The notes beneath the pieces were generated by a model. The model worked only from the letters and a program-made list of their open reading frames with translations, searched no databases and was not told the origin of the DNA. From Tenacibaculum dicentrarchi (GTDB taxonomy: Bacteria > Bacteroidota > Bacteroidia > Flavobacteriales > Flavobacteriaceae): DNA of 64,000 nt. The stretch is taken from contig NZ_OZ038524.1 of NCBI RefSeq assembly GCF_964036635.1, forward strand, positions 1,927,001 through 1,991,000, given 5' to 3'. Made by a program: the position numbers and the translations under genes. This document shows, in pieces, positions 8,969-17,387 of the stretch (within the stretch, counting starts at the first letter, position 1; each line of letters opens with the position of its first letter).

Positions 8969-8976
8969 CAAAAATA
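8969..8976 (-). promoter_or_regulatory. Possible -7 element of the serB-serA fusion gene
   Basis: TATTTTTG on the minus strand matches the Bacteroidetes TAnnTTTG element, 26 bases before the ATG. A TTTG at the usual 19-21 base spacing was not found (nearest at 14), so this is weak. Confidence 0.3.
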
Positions 8977-9039
8977 CAAATGATATTAAACAAATAATGC
9001 ACTATTTTAAAAAGATTTTATTTTTTTATCCATAGAATA

Positions 9040-9852
9040 TCAAGTTATTAGCAACAAAAGCAACCAAATAATAGGAATTGATTCTACAAAAAATGAACTA
9101 TAATAAGTTGATTGTTTTTCTGAACAACGCATCAATAAAACCAAAAGAAGCGTAAAAATCACGAAAAAAACCTGTTTAAAATTAGTATTTGACGTTATTA
9201 TAAATTCTAAAAAAAAACAAAGTGTTAATAAAACATAACCTACTTTTTGGGTTTGCTGAACCCCTATTTTTTTAGGAATGGTTTGCAAAGAAATAGCGTC
9301 ATATTTTACATCTCTTATATCAAAAGGTAGAATTAAAACCACCACAAACAAAAAACGCTGTAATCCTAATAAATAAAGAGAACTCGAAAAACTAGCAAGA
9401 GTATCAAAAAAAGGTAAAAAAACCGTTATTCCCGACCAAACTAAAGCAACAATTATGATTTTTAAGTAGCCAATGCTTCGTAAGTTTTTTTTAAATCCAC
9501 TAAAAAAAGGAACAGCATATAAAAGTGTTAATAATCCGAAGGGACTAAAAAAGAGTACTGTTTTTAAACTTAATCTAGTTACATAAAAACACATCATTAA
9601 AAAGCAAAACAACGAAAAAATTTGAATAATTTTTAAATGCCTTGTTAAACTTTTATGATACAATTTAGCAACTCCTGCATATTTTACAAAGTTATAACCC
9701 GTAATTGTAGCGTAAAAAATAAAAAACAACAACGATTTATTGTATTCCAATCTAAAATATAGCGCAGTAATACAAACAAATGAACAGACCGCTAAGGCTA
9801 CGTGAATACTAGCGTTTATATAAAAATTAAATAGTTTTTTTAGCAAATTCAT
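9040..9852 (-). CDS. UbiA-like membrane prenyltransferase homologue
   Basis: A 270-residue, strongly hydrophobic protein with about eight membrane helices. Near residues 175-190 it has LPFDIRDVKYDAISLQTIPKKIG, which matches the second aspartate-rich motif of the UbiA prenyltransferase superfamily. The first motif (N-D-x-x-D-x-x-x-D) is not recognisable; the corresponding place reads ATITGYNFVKYAG. That loss means it may bind but not ionise a prenyl diphosphate, or it may belong to a variant subfamily. Its start is separated from gcvP by a divergent 127-bp gap. No quinone, heme or carotenoid gene is adjacent, so the substrate cannot be inferred. Confidence 0.6.
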   Translation of the reverse strand: MNLLKKLFNFYINASIHVALAVCSFVCITALYFRLEYNKSLLFFIFYATITGYNFVKYAGVAKLYHKSLTRHLKIIQIFSLFCFLMMCFYVTRLSLKTVLFFSPFGLLTLLYAVPFFSGFKKNLRSIGYLKIIIVALVWSGITVFLPFFDTLASFSSSLYLLGLQRFLFVVVLILPFDIRDVKYDAISLQTIPKKIGVQQTQKVGYVLLTLCFFLEFIITSNTNFKQVFFVIFTLLLVLLMRCSEKQSTYYSSFFVESIPIIWLLLLLIT

Positions 9853-9949
9853 TACACAAAAATAGTTTTTATGTTTAGAACCATTACATTTAGTTAATAA
9901 AATATCAGTTTTAAGCCAAAAACATACTATAAAAATTACACTTTTTTGT

Positions 9950-9957
9950 TATTTTTG
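9950..9957 (+). promoter_or_regulatory. Possible -7 element of gcvP
   Basis: TATTTTTG matches TAnnTTTG and lies 22 bases before the gcvP ATG, a normal distance in this phylum. No TTTG is present about 19 bases upstream, so only half the promoter is seen. Confidence 0.35.
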
Positions 9958-9979
9958 ATGGACTAAAAAACAACACAGA

Positions 9980-12835
9980 ATGAACACAAATTCATTTCAA
10001 CTAAGACATATTGGTCCTAATTCAAAAGGACAAGAAAAAATGCTAGAAACGATTAAATCTGATAGCATAGACCAATTAATTTTTGAAACAATTCCTGATG
10101 ATATTCGCCTTAAAAACGAATTAGATTTAGCTCCTGCAATGAGTGAGTATGAATATCTGAATCATATTACCGAATTAGGTGCAAAAAACAAGGTTTTTAA
10201 AAGTTACATCGGATTAGGATACAACGAGGCAATTGTGCCAAGTGTTATTCAACGTAATATTTTAGAAAACCCAAGTTGGTACACCGCTTATACGCCATAT
10301 CAAGCAGAAATTGCACAAGGACGTTTAGAAGCATTGTTAAATTTCCAAACCATGGTTTGCGATTTAACAGGTATGGAACTTGCAAACGCATCTTTATTAG
10401 ATGAATCAACTGCTGCTGCTGAGGCAATGGCGTTATTATTTGATGTACGTGAGCGTGCTCAGAAAAAAGCAGGTGTAACCAAGTTTTTTGTTTCTGAAGA
10501 TATTTTACCACAAACATTATCGGTTTTAAAAACACGTTCAACGCCTATCGGAATTGAATTAGTTGTAGGAAATCATGAAGAATTTGATTTTTCTGAAGAT
10601 TTTTTCGGAGCTATTGTTCAATACCCAGGAAAACATGGGCAGGTTTGCGATTATACTGAATTTGTTGCCAACTGTAACGAAAAAAATATAAAAGTAGCTG
10701 TTGCTGCCGATATTTTATCATTAGTAAAATTAAAAGCACCTGCTGAATTTGGTGCTGCCGTAGTAGTAGGAACTACACAACGTTTCGGAATTCCATTAGG
10801 TTACGGAGGTCCTCATGCTGGTTATTTTGCTACCAAAGAAGCTTACAAACGTAGTCTTCCTGGTCGTGTAATTGGTGTTACTAAAGATGTTAACGGTGGT
10901 CGTGCATTGCGTATGGCGTTACAAACTCGTGAGCAACATATTAAGCGTGAAAAAGCTACTTCTAATATTTGTACTGCACAGGTTTTATTAGCTGTTATGG
11001 CAGGAATGTATGCCGTTTACCATGGTAAAGATGGTTTACAATATATTGCTGACAAAACTCATGCTGCAGCAAACACCTTAGCTACAGCTCTAGAAACACT
11101 AGGTTTCAAACAAAAAAATAGCGCCTATTTCGATACTATTTTAATTGAAGTTGAAGCTGAAAAATTACGCACTGTTGCACAAGAAAACGGAATCAACTTT
11201 AATTATATTGATAACAACCACGTTTCTATTTCAGTAAATGAAACCGTTAGTTTAAAAGAAATTAATGCCATTGTTGATTGTTTTGAACAAGCTTTTAATG
11301 TACAAAATGTTACTGTTACACAATTAACAACAACAGTCGCAATTGCTCCTAACGTTTTAAGAAACACTTCTTTCTTAGACAATGAGGTATTTAATACGTA
11401 TCAGTCAGAAACTGAAATGATGCGTTATATCAAAAAATTAGAACGTAAAGATTTAGCGTTAAATCATTCCATGATTTCTTTAGGATCATGTACCATGAAA
11501 TTAAATGCTGCTTCTGAAATGTTACCTTTAAGTAATGCACAATGGGGGAATATTCACCCATTTGTACCATTAGAACAGGCTGAAGGATATCAAACAGTAT
11601 TAAAAAACTTAGAAAATCAATTAAACGTTATTACTGGTTTTGCAGGAACTTCTTTACAGCCAAATTCTGGTGCACAAGGAGAATTTGCAGGATTGATGGT
11701 AATTCGTGCGTATCATGAATCAAATGATGATGCTCATAGAAATATCTGTTTAATTCCTGCATCGGCACACGGTACAAACCCAGCATCGGCAGTTATGGCT
11801 GGTATGAAAGTAGTGGTTACCAAAACCGATGAAAAAGGAAATATCGATGTTGAAGATTTACGTGCAAAAGCCGAAAAACATAAAGATAATTTAGCCGCTT
11901 TAATGGTTACTTATCCATCAACGCATGGAGTGTACGAAAAAGCGATTAAAGAAATCACCCAAATTATTCATGATAACGGTGGGCAAGTTTATATGGATGG
12001 TGCAAATATGAACGCACAAGTAGGATTAACAAACCCTGCAACAATTGGTGCTGATGTTTGTCACTTAAACTTACATAAAACATTCGCCATTCCTCATGGA
12101 GGTGGTGGACCAGGGGTTGGACCAATATGTGTTGCGCCTCAATTAGTACCTTTTTTACCTACAAGCCCATTAATTCCAACAGGTGGTGAAAATGCAATTA
12201 CTGCTATTTCTGCTGCTCCTTGGGGATCTGCTTTGGTATGTTTAATTTCTTACGGATATATAACCATGTTAGGCGCTAAAGGATTAACAGATTCTACAAA
12301 AAATGCTATTTTAAACGCCAATTATATTAAAGAACGTTTACACGGTCATTACGAAACCTTATATTCAGGAGAAATGAATAGAGCGGCGCACGAAATGATT
12401 ATTGACTGTAGAGACTTTAAACAAAACGGAATTGAAGTAGTTGATATCGCTAAACGTTTGATGGATTTCGGTTTTCACGCACCAACGGTTTCTTTCCCAG
12501 TAGGAGGAACAATGATGATTGAGCCTACGGAATCTGAAAATGTAGCTGAATTAGATCGTTTTTGTGATGCTATGATTGCTATTCGTAAAGAAATTTCAGA
12601 AGCAACCAAAGAAGACACGAACAACCCTTTAAAAAATGCACCGCATACACAAGGTTTACTAACTGATGACCAATGGGATTTACCATACACGCGTCAGCAG
12701 GCGGCATTTCCTTTAAGTTATGTTGCCGATAATAAATTTTGGCCTTCTGTTCGTAGAGTAGATGATGCTTTTGGTGATAGAAACTTAATTTGTTCTTGTA
12801 ACCCAATTGAAGATTATATTGACGAAGAAGCTTAA
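9980..12835 (+). CDS. gcvP: Glycine dehydrogenase (decarboxylating), P protein of the glycine cleavage system
   Basis: A 951-residue single-chain P protein; the length is the full length of the homodimeric type. It decarboxylates glycine with PLP and passes the aminomethyl group to lipoylated GcvH. The start RHIGPN, the N-terminal half with YTPYQAEIAQGRLEALLNFQ, the glycine-rich LGYGGPHAGYFA loop and the C-terminal catalytic half with the PLP-lysine motif HLNLHKTFAIPHGGGGPG are all present. GcvT and GcvH are not in this window. The gene stands alone, with a strong terminator 30 bases after its stop. It may be linked metabolically to the serine synthesis fusion gene encoded divergently nearby. 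Confidence 0.97.
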   Translation: MNTNSFQLRHIGPNSKGQEKMLETIKSDSIDQLIFETIPDDIRLKNELDLAPAMSEYEYLNHITELGAKNKVFKSYIGLGYNEAIVPSVIQRNILENPSWYTAYTPYQAEIAQGRLEALLNFQTMVCDLTGMELANASLLDESTAAAEAMALLFDVRERAQKKAGVTKFFVSEDILPQTLSVLKTRSTPIGIELVVGNHEEFDFSEDFFGAIVQYPGKHGQVCDYTEFVANCNEKNIKVAVAADILSLVKLKAPAEFGAAVVVGTTQRFGIPLGYGGPHAGYFATKEAYKRSLPGRVIGVTKDVNGGRALRMALQTREQHIKREKATSNICTAQVLLAVMAGMYAVYHGKDGLQYIADKTHAAANTLATALETLGFKQKNSAYFDTILIEVEAEKLRTVAQENGINFNYIDNNHVSISVNETVSLKEINAIVDCFEQAFNVQNVTVTQLTTTVAIAPNVLRNTSFLDNEVFNTYQSETEMMRYIKKLERKDLALNHSMISLGSCTMKLNAASEMLPLSNAQWGNIHPFVPLEQAEGYQTVLKNLENQLNVITGFAGTSLQPNSGAQGEFAGLMVIRAYHESNDDAHRNICLIPASAHGTNPASAVMAGMKVVVTKTDEKGNIDVEDLRAKAEKHKDNLAALMVTYPSTHGVYEKAIKEITQIIHDNGGQVYMDGANMNAQVGLTNPATIGADVCHLNLHKTFAIPHGGGGPGVGPICVAPQLVPFLPTSPLIPTGGENAITAISAAPWGSALVCLISYGYITMLGAKGLTDSTKNAILNANYIKERLHGHYETLYSGEMNRAAHEMIIDCRDFKQNGIEVVDIAKRLMDFGFHAPTVSFPVGGTMMIEPTESENVAELDRFCDAMIAIRKEISEATKEDTNNPLKNAPHTQGLLTDDQWDLPYTRQQAAFPLSYVADNKFWPSVRRVDDAFGDRNLICSCNPIEDYIDEEA

Positions 12836-12865
12836 AAAATATTCTTTATCTTTTTTTATAAATTT

Positions 12866-12899
12866 AAAAACCTCACTAGAAATAGTGAGGTTTTTTTTT
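12866..12899 (+). terminator. gcvP terminator
   Basis: CCTCACTA-gaaa-TAGTGAGG followed by nine T residues: a clear intrinsic terminator, with an A run on the other side. Confidence 0.9.
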
Positions 12900-12930
12900 G
12901 AAATTATTTTTCTATATTAATTTTATTTGA

Positions 12931-13014
12931 AGCTATTCCCGCTTTGCGCACTCGCTTTTTTTATTTTTAAAAGAAAAATAAAAAAGAGCTCAAACAATTG
13001 CTTCAATCGGGGCT
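12931..13014 (+). repeat. Intergenic hairpin element, copy A
   Basis: An 84-bp element in the 401-bp gap between gcvP and the decarboxylase gene. The left arm is AGCTATTCCCGC followed by TTTGCGCACTCGC; the right arm is GAGCTCAAACAATTGC followed by TTCAATCGGGGCT. Between them is a TTTTTTATTTTT/AAAAATAAAAAA hairpin. The arms match copies B (57168) and C (63105) almost base for base. The rest of this gap (13015-13236) is AT-rich with only a possible promoter. Confidence 0.8.
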
Positions 13015-13209
13015 AAAAACCAGAACGACCTTAAAAAAAGTACATGAATTCATCTTTTTTATCAGAAAATAATATCTTTATAAAACTGTGTTTTTTCTAT
13101 TAAAAGTATTCCAAAAACATAATTTTAGATTATTTATCTATATAAATAAAATAAACAGAAAAATAATCTAAATTTAAACCTAAATACTAACTATTATTAT
13201 TGATTCTGC

Positions 13210-13217
13210 TACTTTTG
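13210..13217 (+). promoter_or_regulatory. Possible -7 element of the histidine decarboxylase gene
   Basis: TACTTTTG fits TAnnTTTG, 19 bases before the ATG at 13237. No convincing -33 TTTG precedes it. Confidence 0.3.
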
Positions 13218-13236
13218 ATAGCTAAATATCATTACT

Positions 13237-14406
13237 ATGGCAGGTTTTAAAAATTTATCCGAAGAAAATAGACAAAAATTAAACACACTAAAAGAACAAT
13301 TAACCACCGCTCGTGATGGTTTTTTAGGCTACCCCGTTTCAAAAGATTTTGATTACTCCGCCTTAAATGAGTTCTTTCAATTTCCTATTAACAATTTAGG
13401 AGATCCCTTTGAAAAAGGAACGTACCAAGTACAAACTCATGAAATGGAACGCGAAGTAATTGCTTTTTTTGCCAAATTATTTAGAGCAAATCCCAAAGAT
13501 TTTTGGGGCTATGTTACCAACGGAGGTTCTGAAAGTAATTTATATGGTTTGTATCTTGCGCGTGAGTTATATCCCAAAGCAATTGTTTATTATTCCGAAT
13601 CTACACATTATAGTATTCGTAAAAACATTCATTTATTAAACATCCCTAGTATTGTTATAAAAGCACAAGAAAACGGTGAAATGGATTATAAAGATTTTAA
13701 GAACACCGTGCGTATGAACCGCCATAAACCCGTTATTGTTTTGGCTACTTTTGGTACGACTATGAAAGAAGCAAAAGACGATATTTCTAACATAAAAAAC
13801 ATTTTAGCAAGCCTAGCAATTCAAGACCATTATATTCATTGTGATGCAGCCTTATCTGGTTCCTTTGGAGCTTTTATGCAACCTCGCCTACCCTTCGATT
13901 TTATGGATGGAGCTGATAGTATTTCTATTAGCGGACATAAATTTATAGGGTCTCCAATACCAACGGGCGTATTAATGGCAAAACGCTCCAATAGAGATCG
14001 AATTGCCAAAGGAATTTCGTATATCGGCTCGTTAGATACTACCATAACAGGTTCTCGCAACGGACATTCACCACTTTTTTTATGGTACGCTTTAAAACAA
14101 TTGGGTATTAAAGGTTTACAAGAACGCTATCAAAAGAGTTTAGAAGTTGCACAATATTGTGAAGCTTCACTAAAAAAAATCGGTATTAAAGCATGGAGAA
14201 ATCCAAATGCAATTACCGTAGTTTTACCTAAAACATCTAAAAAAATTAAAGATAAATGGCAATTAGCAACCGAAGGTGATATTTCACATATAATTTGCAT
14301 GCCAAATGTAACGAAAATACAAATTGATGCCTTTATTGATGATTTAAAAAATTGCGATGAACCGACTATCGAAGAAGAAATCACCTTTGATTATTCATTA
14401 ACATAA
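13237..14406 (+). CDS. hdc: PLP-dependent histidine decarboxylase
   Basis: A 389-residue group II decarboxylase that would turn histidine into histamine. It follows the PLP-dependent bacterial histidine decarboxylases (Morganella/Vibrio type) along its whole length: DFDYSALNEFFQFPINNLGD, FWGYVTNGGSESNLYG, STHYSIRKN, the PLP-lysine motif SISGHKFIGSPIPTG, TITGSRNGHSPLFLW and KAWRNPNAITVVLP. Length is also as expected. Related enzymes act in amine formation or in siderophore synthesis, but no siderophore, amine exporter or histidine antiporter gene lies nearby. The gene is flanked by its own terminator and by hairpin element A, so it appears to be a single-gene unit. A neighbouring substrate such as another amino acid cannot be fully excluded. 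Confidence 0.8.
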   Translation: MAGFKNLSEENRQKLNTLKEQLTTARDGFLGYPVSKDFDYSALNEFFQFPINNLGDPFEKGTYQVQTHEMEREVIAFFAKLFRANPKDFWGYVTNGGSESNLYGLYLARELYPKAIVYYSESTHYSIRKNIHLLNIPSIVIKAQENGEMDYKDFKNTVRMNRHKPVIVLATFGTTMKEAKDDISNIKNILASLAIQDHYIHCDAALSGSFGAFMQPRLPFDFMDGADSISISGHKFIGSPIPTGVLMAKRSNRDRIAKGISYIGSLDTTITGSRNGHSPLFLWYALKQLGIKGLQERYQKSLEVAQYCEASLKKIGIKAWRNPNAITVVLPKTSKKIKDKWQLATEGDISHIICMPNVTKIQIDAFIDDLKNCDEPTIEEEITFDYSLT

Positions 14407-14418
14407 AAAATATAAACC

Positions 14419-14452
14419 AAAAAACACGAAGTATTAACCTCGTGTTTTTTTA
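14419..14452. terminator. Bidirectional terminator between hdc and the OmpA-family gene
   Basis: AAAAAACACGA pairs with TCGTGTTTTTT around a short loop, T-rich on both strands, placed between convergent genes. Confidence 0.8.
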
Positions 14453-14492
14453 TTATAAAACTTATTTTTTAAGCGTTTAGCAACTACTTTTT

Positions 14493-16439
14493 TTACTCAT
14501 TTACTGCCTTTACAATTTCATTTCCTTTAACAATATAAAAATAAGAACGCCTGTTTTTCTGATGCTCTTCTTCCGTACATTTTTTACTGTTGGCATCATC
14601 ACAATCATTTAATAAATCGTCCTCTCCAAAACCAATCGCACTTTCTATTCTGTTTGATGCAATTCCTCTTGAAATTATATAATCGCGCGTTGATTTTGCT
14701 CTTCGATCAGATAAATTTCTATTGTAAGTTTTACTTCCACGACTATCAGTATGAGACTCTATTTTGATAACTAATTCAGGATACGTATTCATTACACTTA
14801 CAATATCTTCTAGTTCATATTCGGCATCTTCTCGAATGTTCCATAAATCAAAATCAAAATAAATAGGATTAATTACTATCTGATTTCCTACTATTAATGA
14901 CTGTAAATTAAGATTTACAATAACATCTTGCTGATTAACATCAAGGGTTGCTGCTTGTTCATTTACATTTTTATAGCCTTCTTTTGATGCTACAACTACA
15001 AAATTATGCTCACAATCTCTCTGTTTAAAAATATAAGAACCTGTACGTCCTGTTTTTAATGATGATACAACTTCTCCTTTTGGATTCATTAATTGAACAA
15101 CAACATTAGAAATTGGTTCTCCTGTACGAGAATCACTAATTACTCCTTTGATATCCTCTTTACATTGATAAATTATAAAACTATAAATATCATCATCTCC
15201 CTTTCCATTTTTGCGGTTTGATGAGAAAAATCCGTGGGAATGTTTTTGGTTTATTACAAATGAAAAATCATCAAATGCACTGTTTATTGGACTTCCTAAA
15301 TTTACAGGATTTTCATATTTCCCTTCAACGTATTTTGCTTCAAAAACATCTAAAGCTCCTAAACCTAAATGACCATTTGACGAAAAATACAACTCGTTGT
15401 TTGTTCCGATAAATGGAAACATTTCTCTACTTTCTGTATTAATTTCACTTCCTAGATTGATTGATTTTCCAAATTTATTATCGCCTAAAATTCTTGCTTT
15501 ATAAATATCAGTACCTCCAAATCCATTTGGCATATCTGATACAAAATATAAAGTTTCTTCATCTAAACTTAAAGCTGGATGACCACATGAATAATCATTG
15601 CTATTAAAAGGTAATTCTTGAACATTACCCCATATTTCACCTATTTTATCGGCACTGTAAATTTTAAGATGAGATACTTGATCTTCATCACCTTTTAATT
15701 TTCTTCCATCGTAATTATCTCTTGTAAAATAGGCTTTTTTTCCGTTTTTTGTGATAATTATATTAGATTCATGATATTTTGAACTTAATCCTTCAAGCAT
15801 TTCTGATTTCTCTAAATCTAGCATTTTTTTAGATACTATATTATTTTGCTTTGCCTTATAGATGTTCAAAAATGGTTGTTTATTCCATTTATATAACTTT
15901 TTATCTCTTTTATTTTTTGGTTTCGTTGATGCAAAATAAAGTGCGTCATCATAAATAAAACCACCAAAATCAGAATATTTTGTATTGCTTGATACATTAT
16001 GAATATTAATATACGTTTTTTTTGTATTGGAATATTCTGCAAAATAATCTTTATTATTCTCTAATGATTTAACTCTACTATCACTGCTATTTTCTCCTTT
16101 TAACTTTAACAACCAAGTATCAGATTCAGCTATTTTACCATTCGTTTTCAATACTTGAGAGTATCTAAATAAATGTTTAGAAGAAACGTTTTCTTCGTGA
16201 AGTTCCATTAATTTTGCATAATACTTTTCTGCTTTTGTAAATTCAAAATTGAAATATTGAGCATCTGCTAAACGACTTAATACTAAATAAGAATTATCGC
16301 CTTTTTTATAAATTGACTCATATAATTCGGAAGCTTTTTTATAGGCAAATTCTTTATAATATCTATCTGCAGCATATTTACGTTGCCCTAAACTAGCTGT
16401 GCTTATTAATAAAATTAGTATGTATATTATTTTTTTCAT
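14493..16439 (-). CDS. OmpA-family protein with PD40 repeats (surface apparatus)
   Basis: A 648-residue outer-membrane-associated protein. Order of parts: signal peptide (1-19), a TPR-like helical region (about 20-130), PD40/WD40-like beta-propeller repeats (about 160-420, with YFASTKPKN, GHPALSLDEETLYFVSDMPNGFGGTDIY and ELYFSSNGHLGLGALDVFEA), a carboxypeptidase-regulatory-like fold (about 435-505) and an OmpA peptidoglycan-binding domain (about 520-640, with IESHTDSRGSKTYNRNLSDRRA). Such proteins are regularly encoded beside PorP/SprF and a giant adhesin. It starts 23 bases after the porP-like gene. The likely role is anchoring or organising the adhesin complex at the cell envelope; that role is inference. 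Confidence 0.88.
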   Translation of the reverse strand: MKKIIYILILLISTASLGQRKYAADRYYKEFAYKKASELYESIYKKGDNSYLVLSRLADAQYFNFEFTKAEKYYAKLMELHEENVSSKHLFRYSQVLKTNGKIAESDTWLLKLKGENSSDSRVKSLENNKDYFAEYSNTKKTYINIHNVSSNTKYSDFGGFIYDDALYFASTKPKNKRDKKLYKWNKQPFLNIYKAKQNNIVSKKMLDLEKSEMLEGLSSKYHESNIIITKNGKKAYFTRDNYDGRKLKGDEDQVSHLKIYSADKIGEIWGNVQELPFNSNDYSCGHPALSLDEETLYFVSDMPNGFGGTDIYKARILGDNKFGKSINLGSEINTESREMFPFIGTNNELYFSSNGHLGLGALDVFEAKYVEGKYENPVNLGSPINSAFDDFSFVINQKHSHGFFSSNRKNGKGDDDIYSFIIYQCKEDIKGVISDSRTGEPISNVVVQLMNPKGEVVSSLKTGRTGSYIFKQRDCEHNFVVVASKEGYKNVNEQAATLDVNQQDVIVNLNLQSLIVGNQIVINPIYFDFDLWNIREDAEYELEDIVSVMNTYPELVIKIESHTDSRGSKTYNRNLSDRRAKSTRDYIISRGIASNRIESAIGFGEDDLLNDCDDANSKKCTEEEHQKNRRSYFYIVKGNEIVKAVNE

Positions 16440-16462
16440 CTGAATTCGTTTTTCTTTTATCT

Positions 16463-17377
16463 TTAGAAGAATCTTGGAGATTTTATAGCCTGTTCCTTAA
16501 GTATTTCATAACGTAGCATTGCTTCATAAGTTCCTGAATTATAATTACTATAATTTGAGCTCGTTAAATCATATGCAAAACCTAAGTATAAACTTTTATT
16601 TACTTGAAATCCTAACAAAGCACTTATAGAATCATCCCATCGCCAAGCCAAACCTCCTGTAAATTTTTCGTTAAACATAAAATTTGCTGACACATCTACT
16701 GATAATGGCGCTCCTTTTACTGCTTTTGCCAATGCTGCGGGTTTAAACTTTATGTTATCACTTAAATCAAAAACATATCCTGCGATAAAAAATAAATGCT
16801 TGCGTTCTTTTGCTATATCTCCACCATTAACAGTGTCATCATAATGATCGGTGTTTATAAAATTTGGAATTGCTGCTCCTAAATACCAATTATTTGTATA
16901 GTAATATAGTCCTGCTCCAATGGTTGGTAAAAACTTATTAATATTCGTTTGTACTTTTTTATCTCCTGTATTTTTAATACGTCCTTTATTCCAATCAATA
17001 TTCAAATTACGACCTCCGAGTTTTAATCCTAAAGATAAATTCCCTTCTTCGCTTGTACGAATTGTATAAGACCCGTTGATATCTAAATAAAGTTCGTTTG
17101 ATGGACCTATTCGATCATTTGTTAAGTTGATTCCTAAACCTACTCCACTATAACCTAATGGAGTGTCATAACTTAATGTCTGACTATCAGGTGCTCCATC
17201 AACACCAACCCATTGAGTTCTTCCTAATAAATTAATGATACTATGTCCGTTTGACCCTGCATAAGCAGGGTTTACGGTCATTGTATTGTACATATACTGT
17301 GTATATTGTGGATCTTGTTGTGCATTAATTCCGCTGATTATACATAGAATTAATAGTATTGAATATCTAATTTTCAT
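16463..17377 (-). CDS. PorP/SprF-family type IX secretion outer-membrane protein
   Basis: A 304-residue beta-barrel protein with a signal peptide ending near IISGINAQ. The N-terminal sequence QDPQYTQYMYNTMTVNPAYAGSNG is the signature of the PorP/SprF family. The remainder alternates short amphipathic strands, ending in an aromatic C-terminus (SPRFF). In Flavobacterium johnsoniae, SprF is needed for export and attachment of SprB, and proteins with type B sorting domains usually have a dedicated PorP/SprF partner. Here the gene lies 10 bases behind the giant adhesin gene, so it is very probably the partner of that protein. Confidence 0.92.
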   Translation of the reverse strand: MKIRYSILLILCIISGINAQQDPQYTQYMYNTMTVNPAYAGSNGHSIINLLGRTQWVGVDGAPDSQTLSYDTPLGYSGVGLGINLTNDRIGPSNELYLDINGSYTIRTSEEGNLSLGLKLGGRNLNIDWNKGRIKNTGDKKVQTNINKFLPTIGAGLYYYTNNWYLGAAIPNFINTDHYDDTVNGGDIAKERKHLFFIAGYVFDLSDNIKFKPAALAKAVKGAPLSVDVSANFMFNEKFTGGLAWRWDDSISALLGFQVNKSLYLGFAYDLTSSNYSNYNSGTYEAMLRYEILKEQAIKSPRFF

Positions 17378-17387
17378 ATTGTTTTTT

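Noticed and set aside
10245..10541. Minus-strand frame of 98 codons inside gcvP
   Set aside because: gcvP is conserved along its full length on the plus strand; no support for a second gene.
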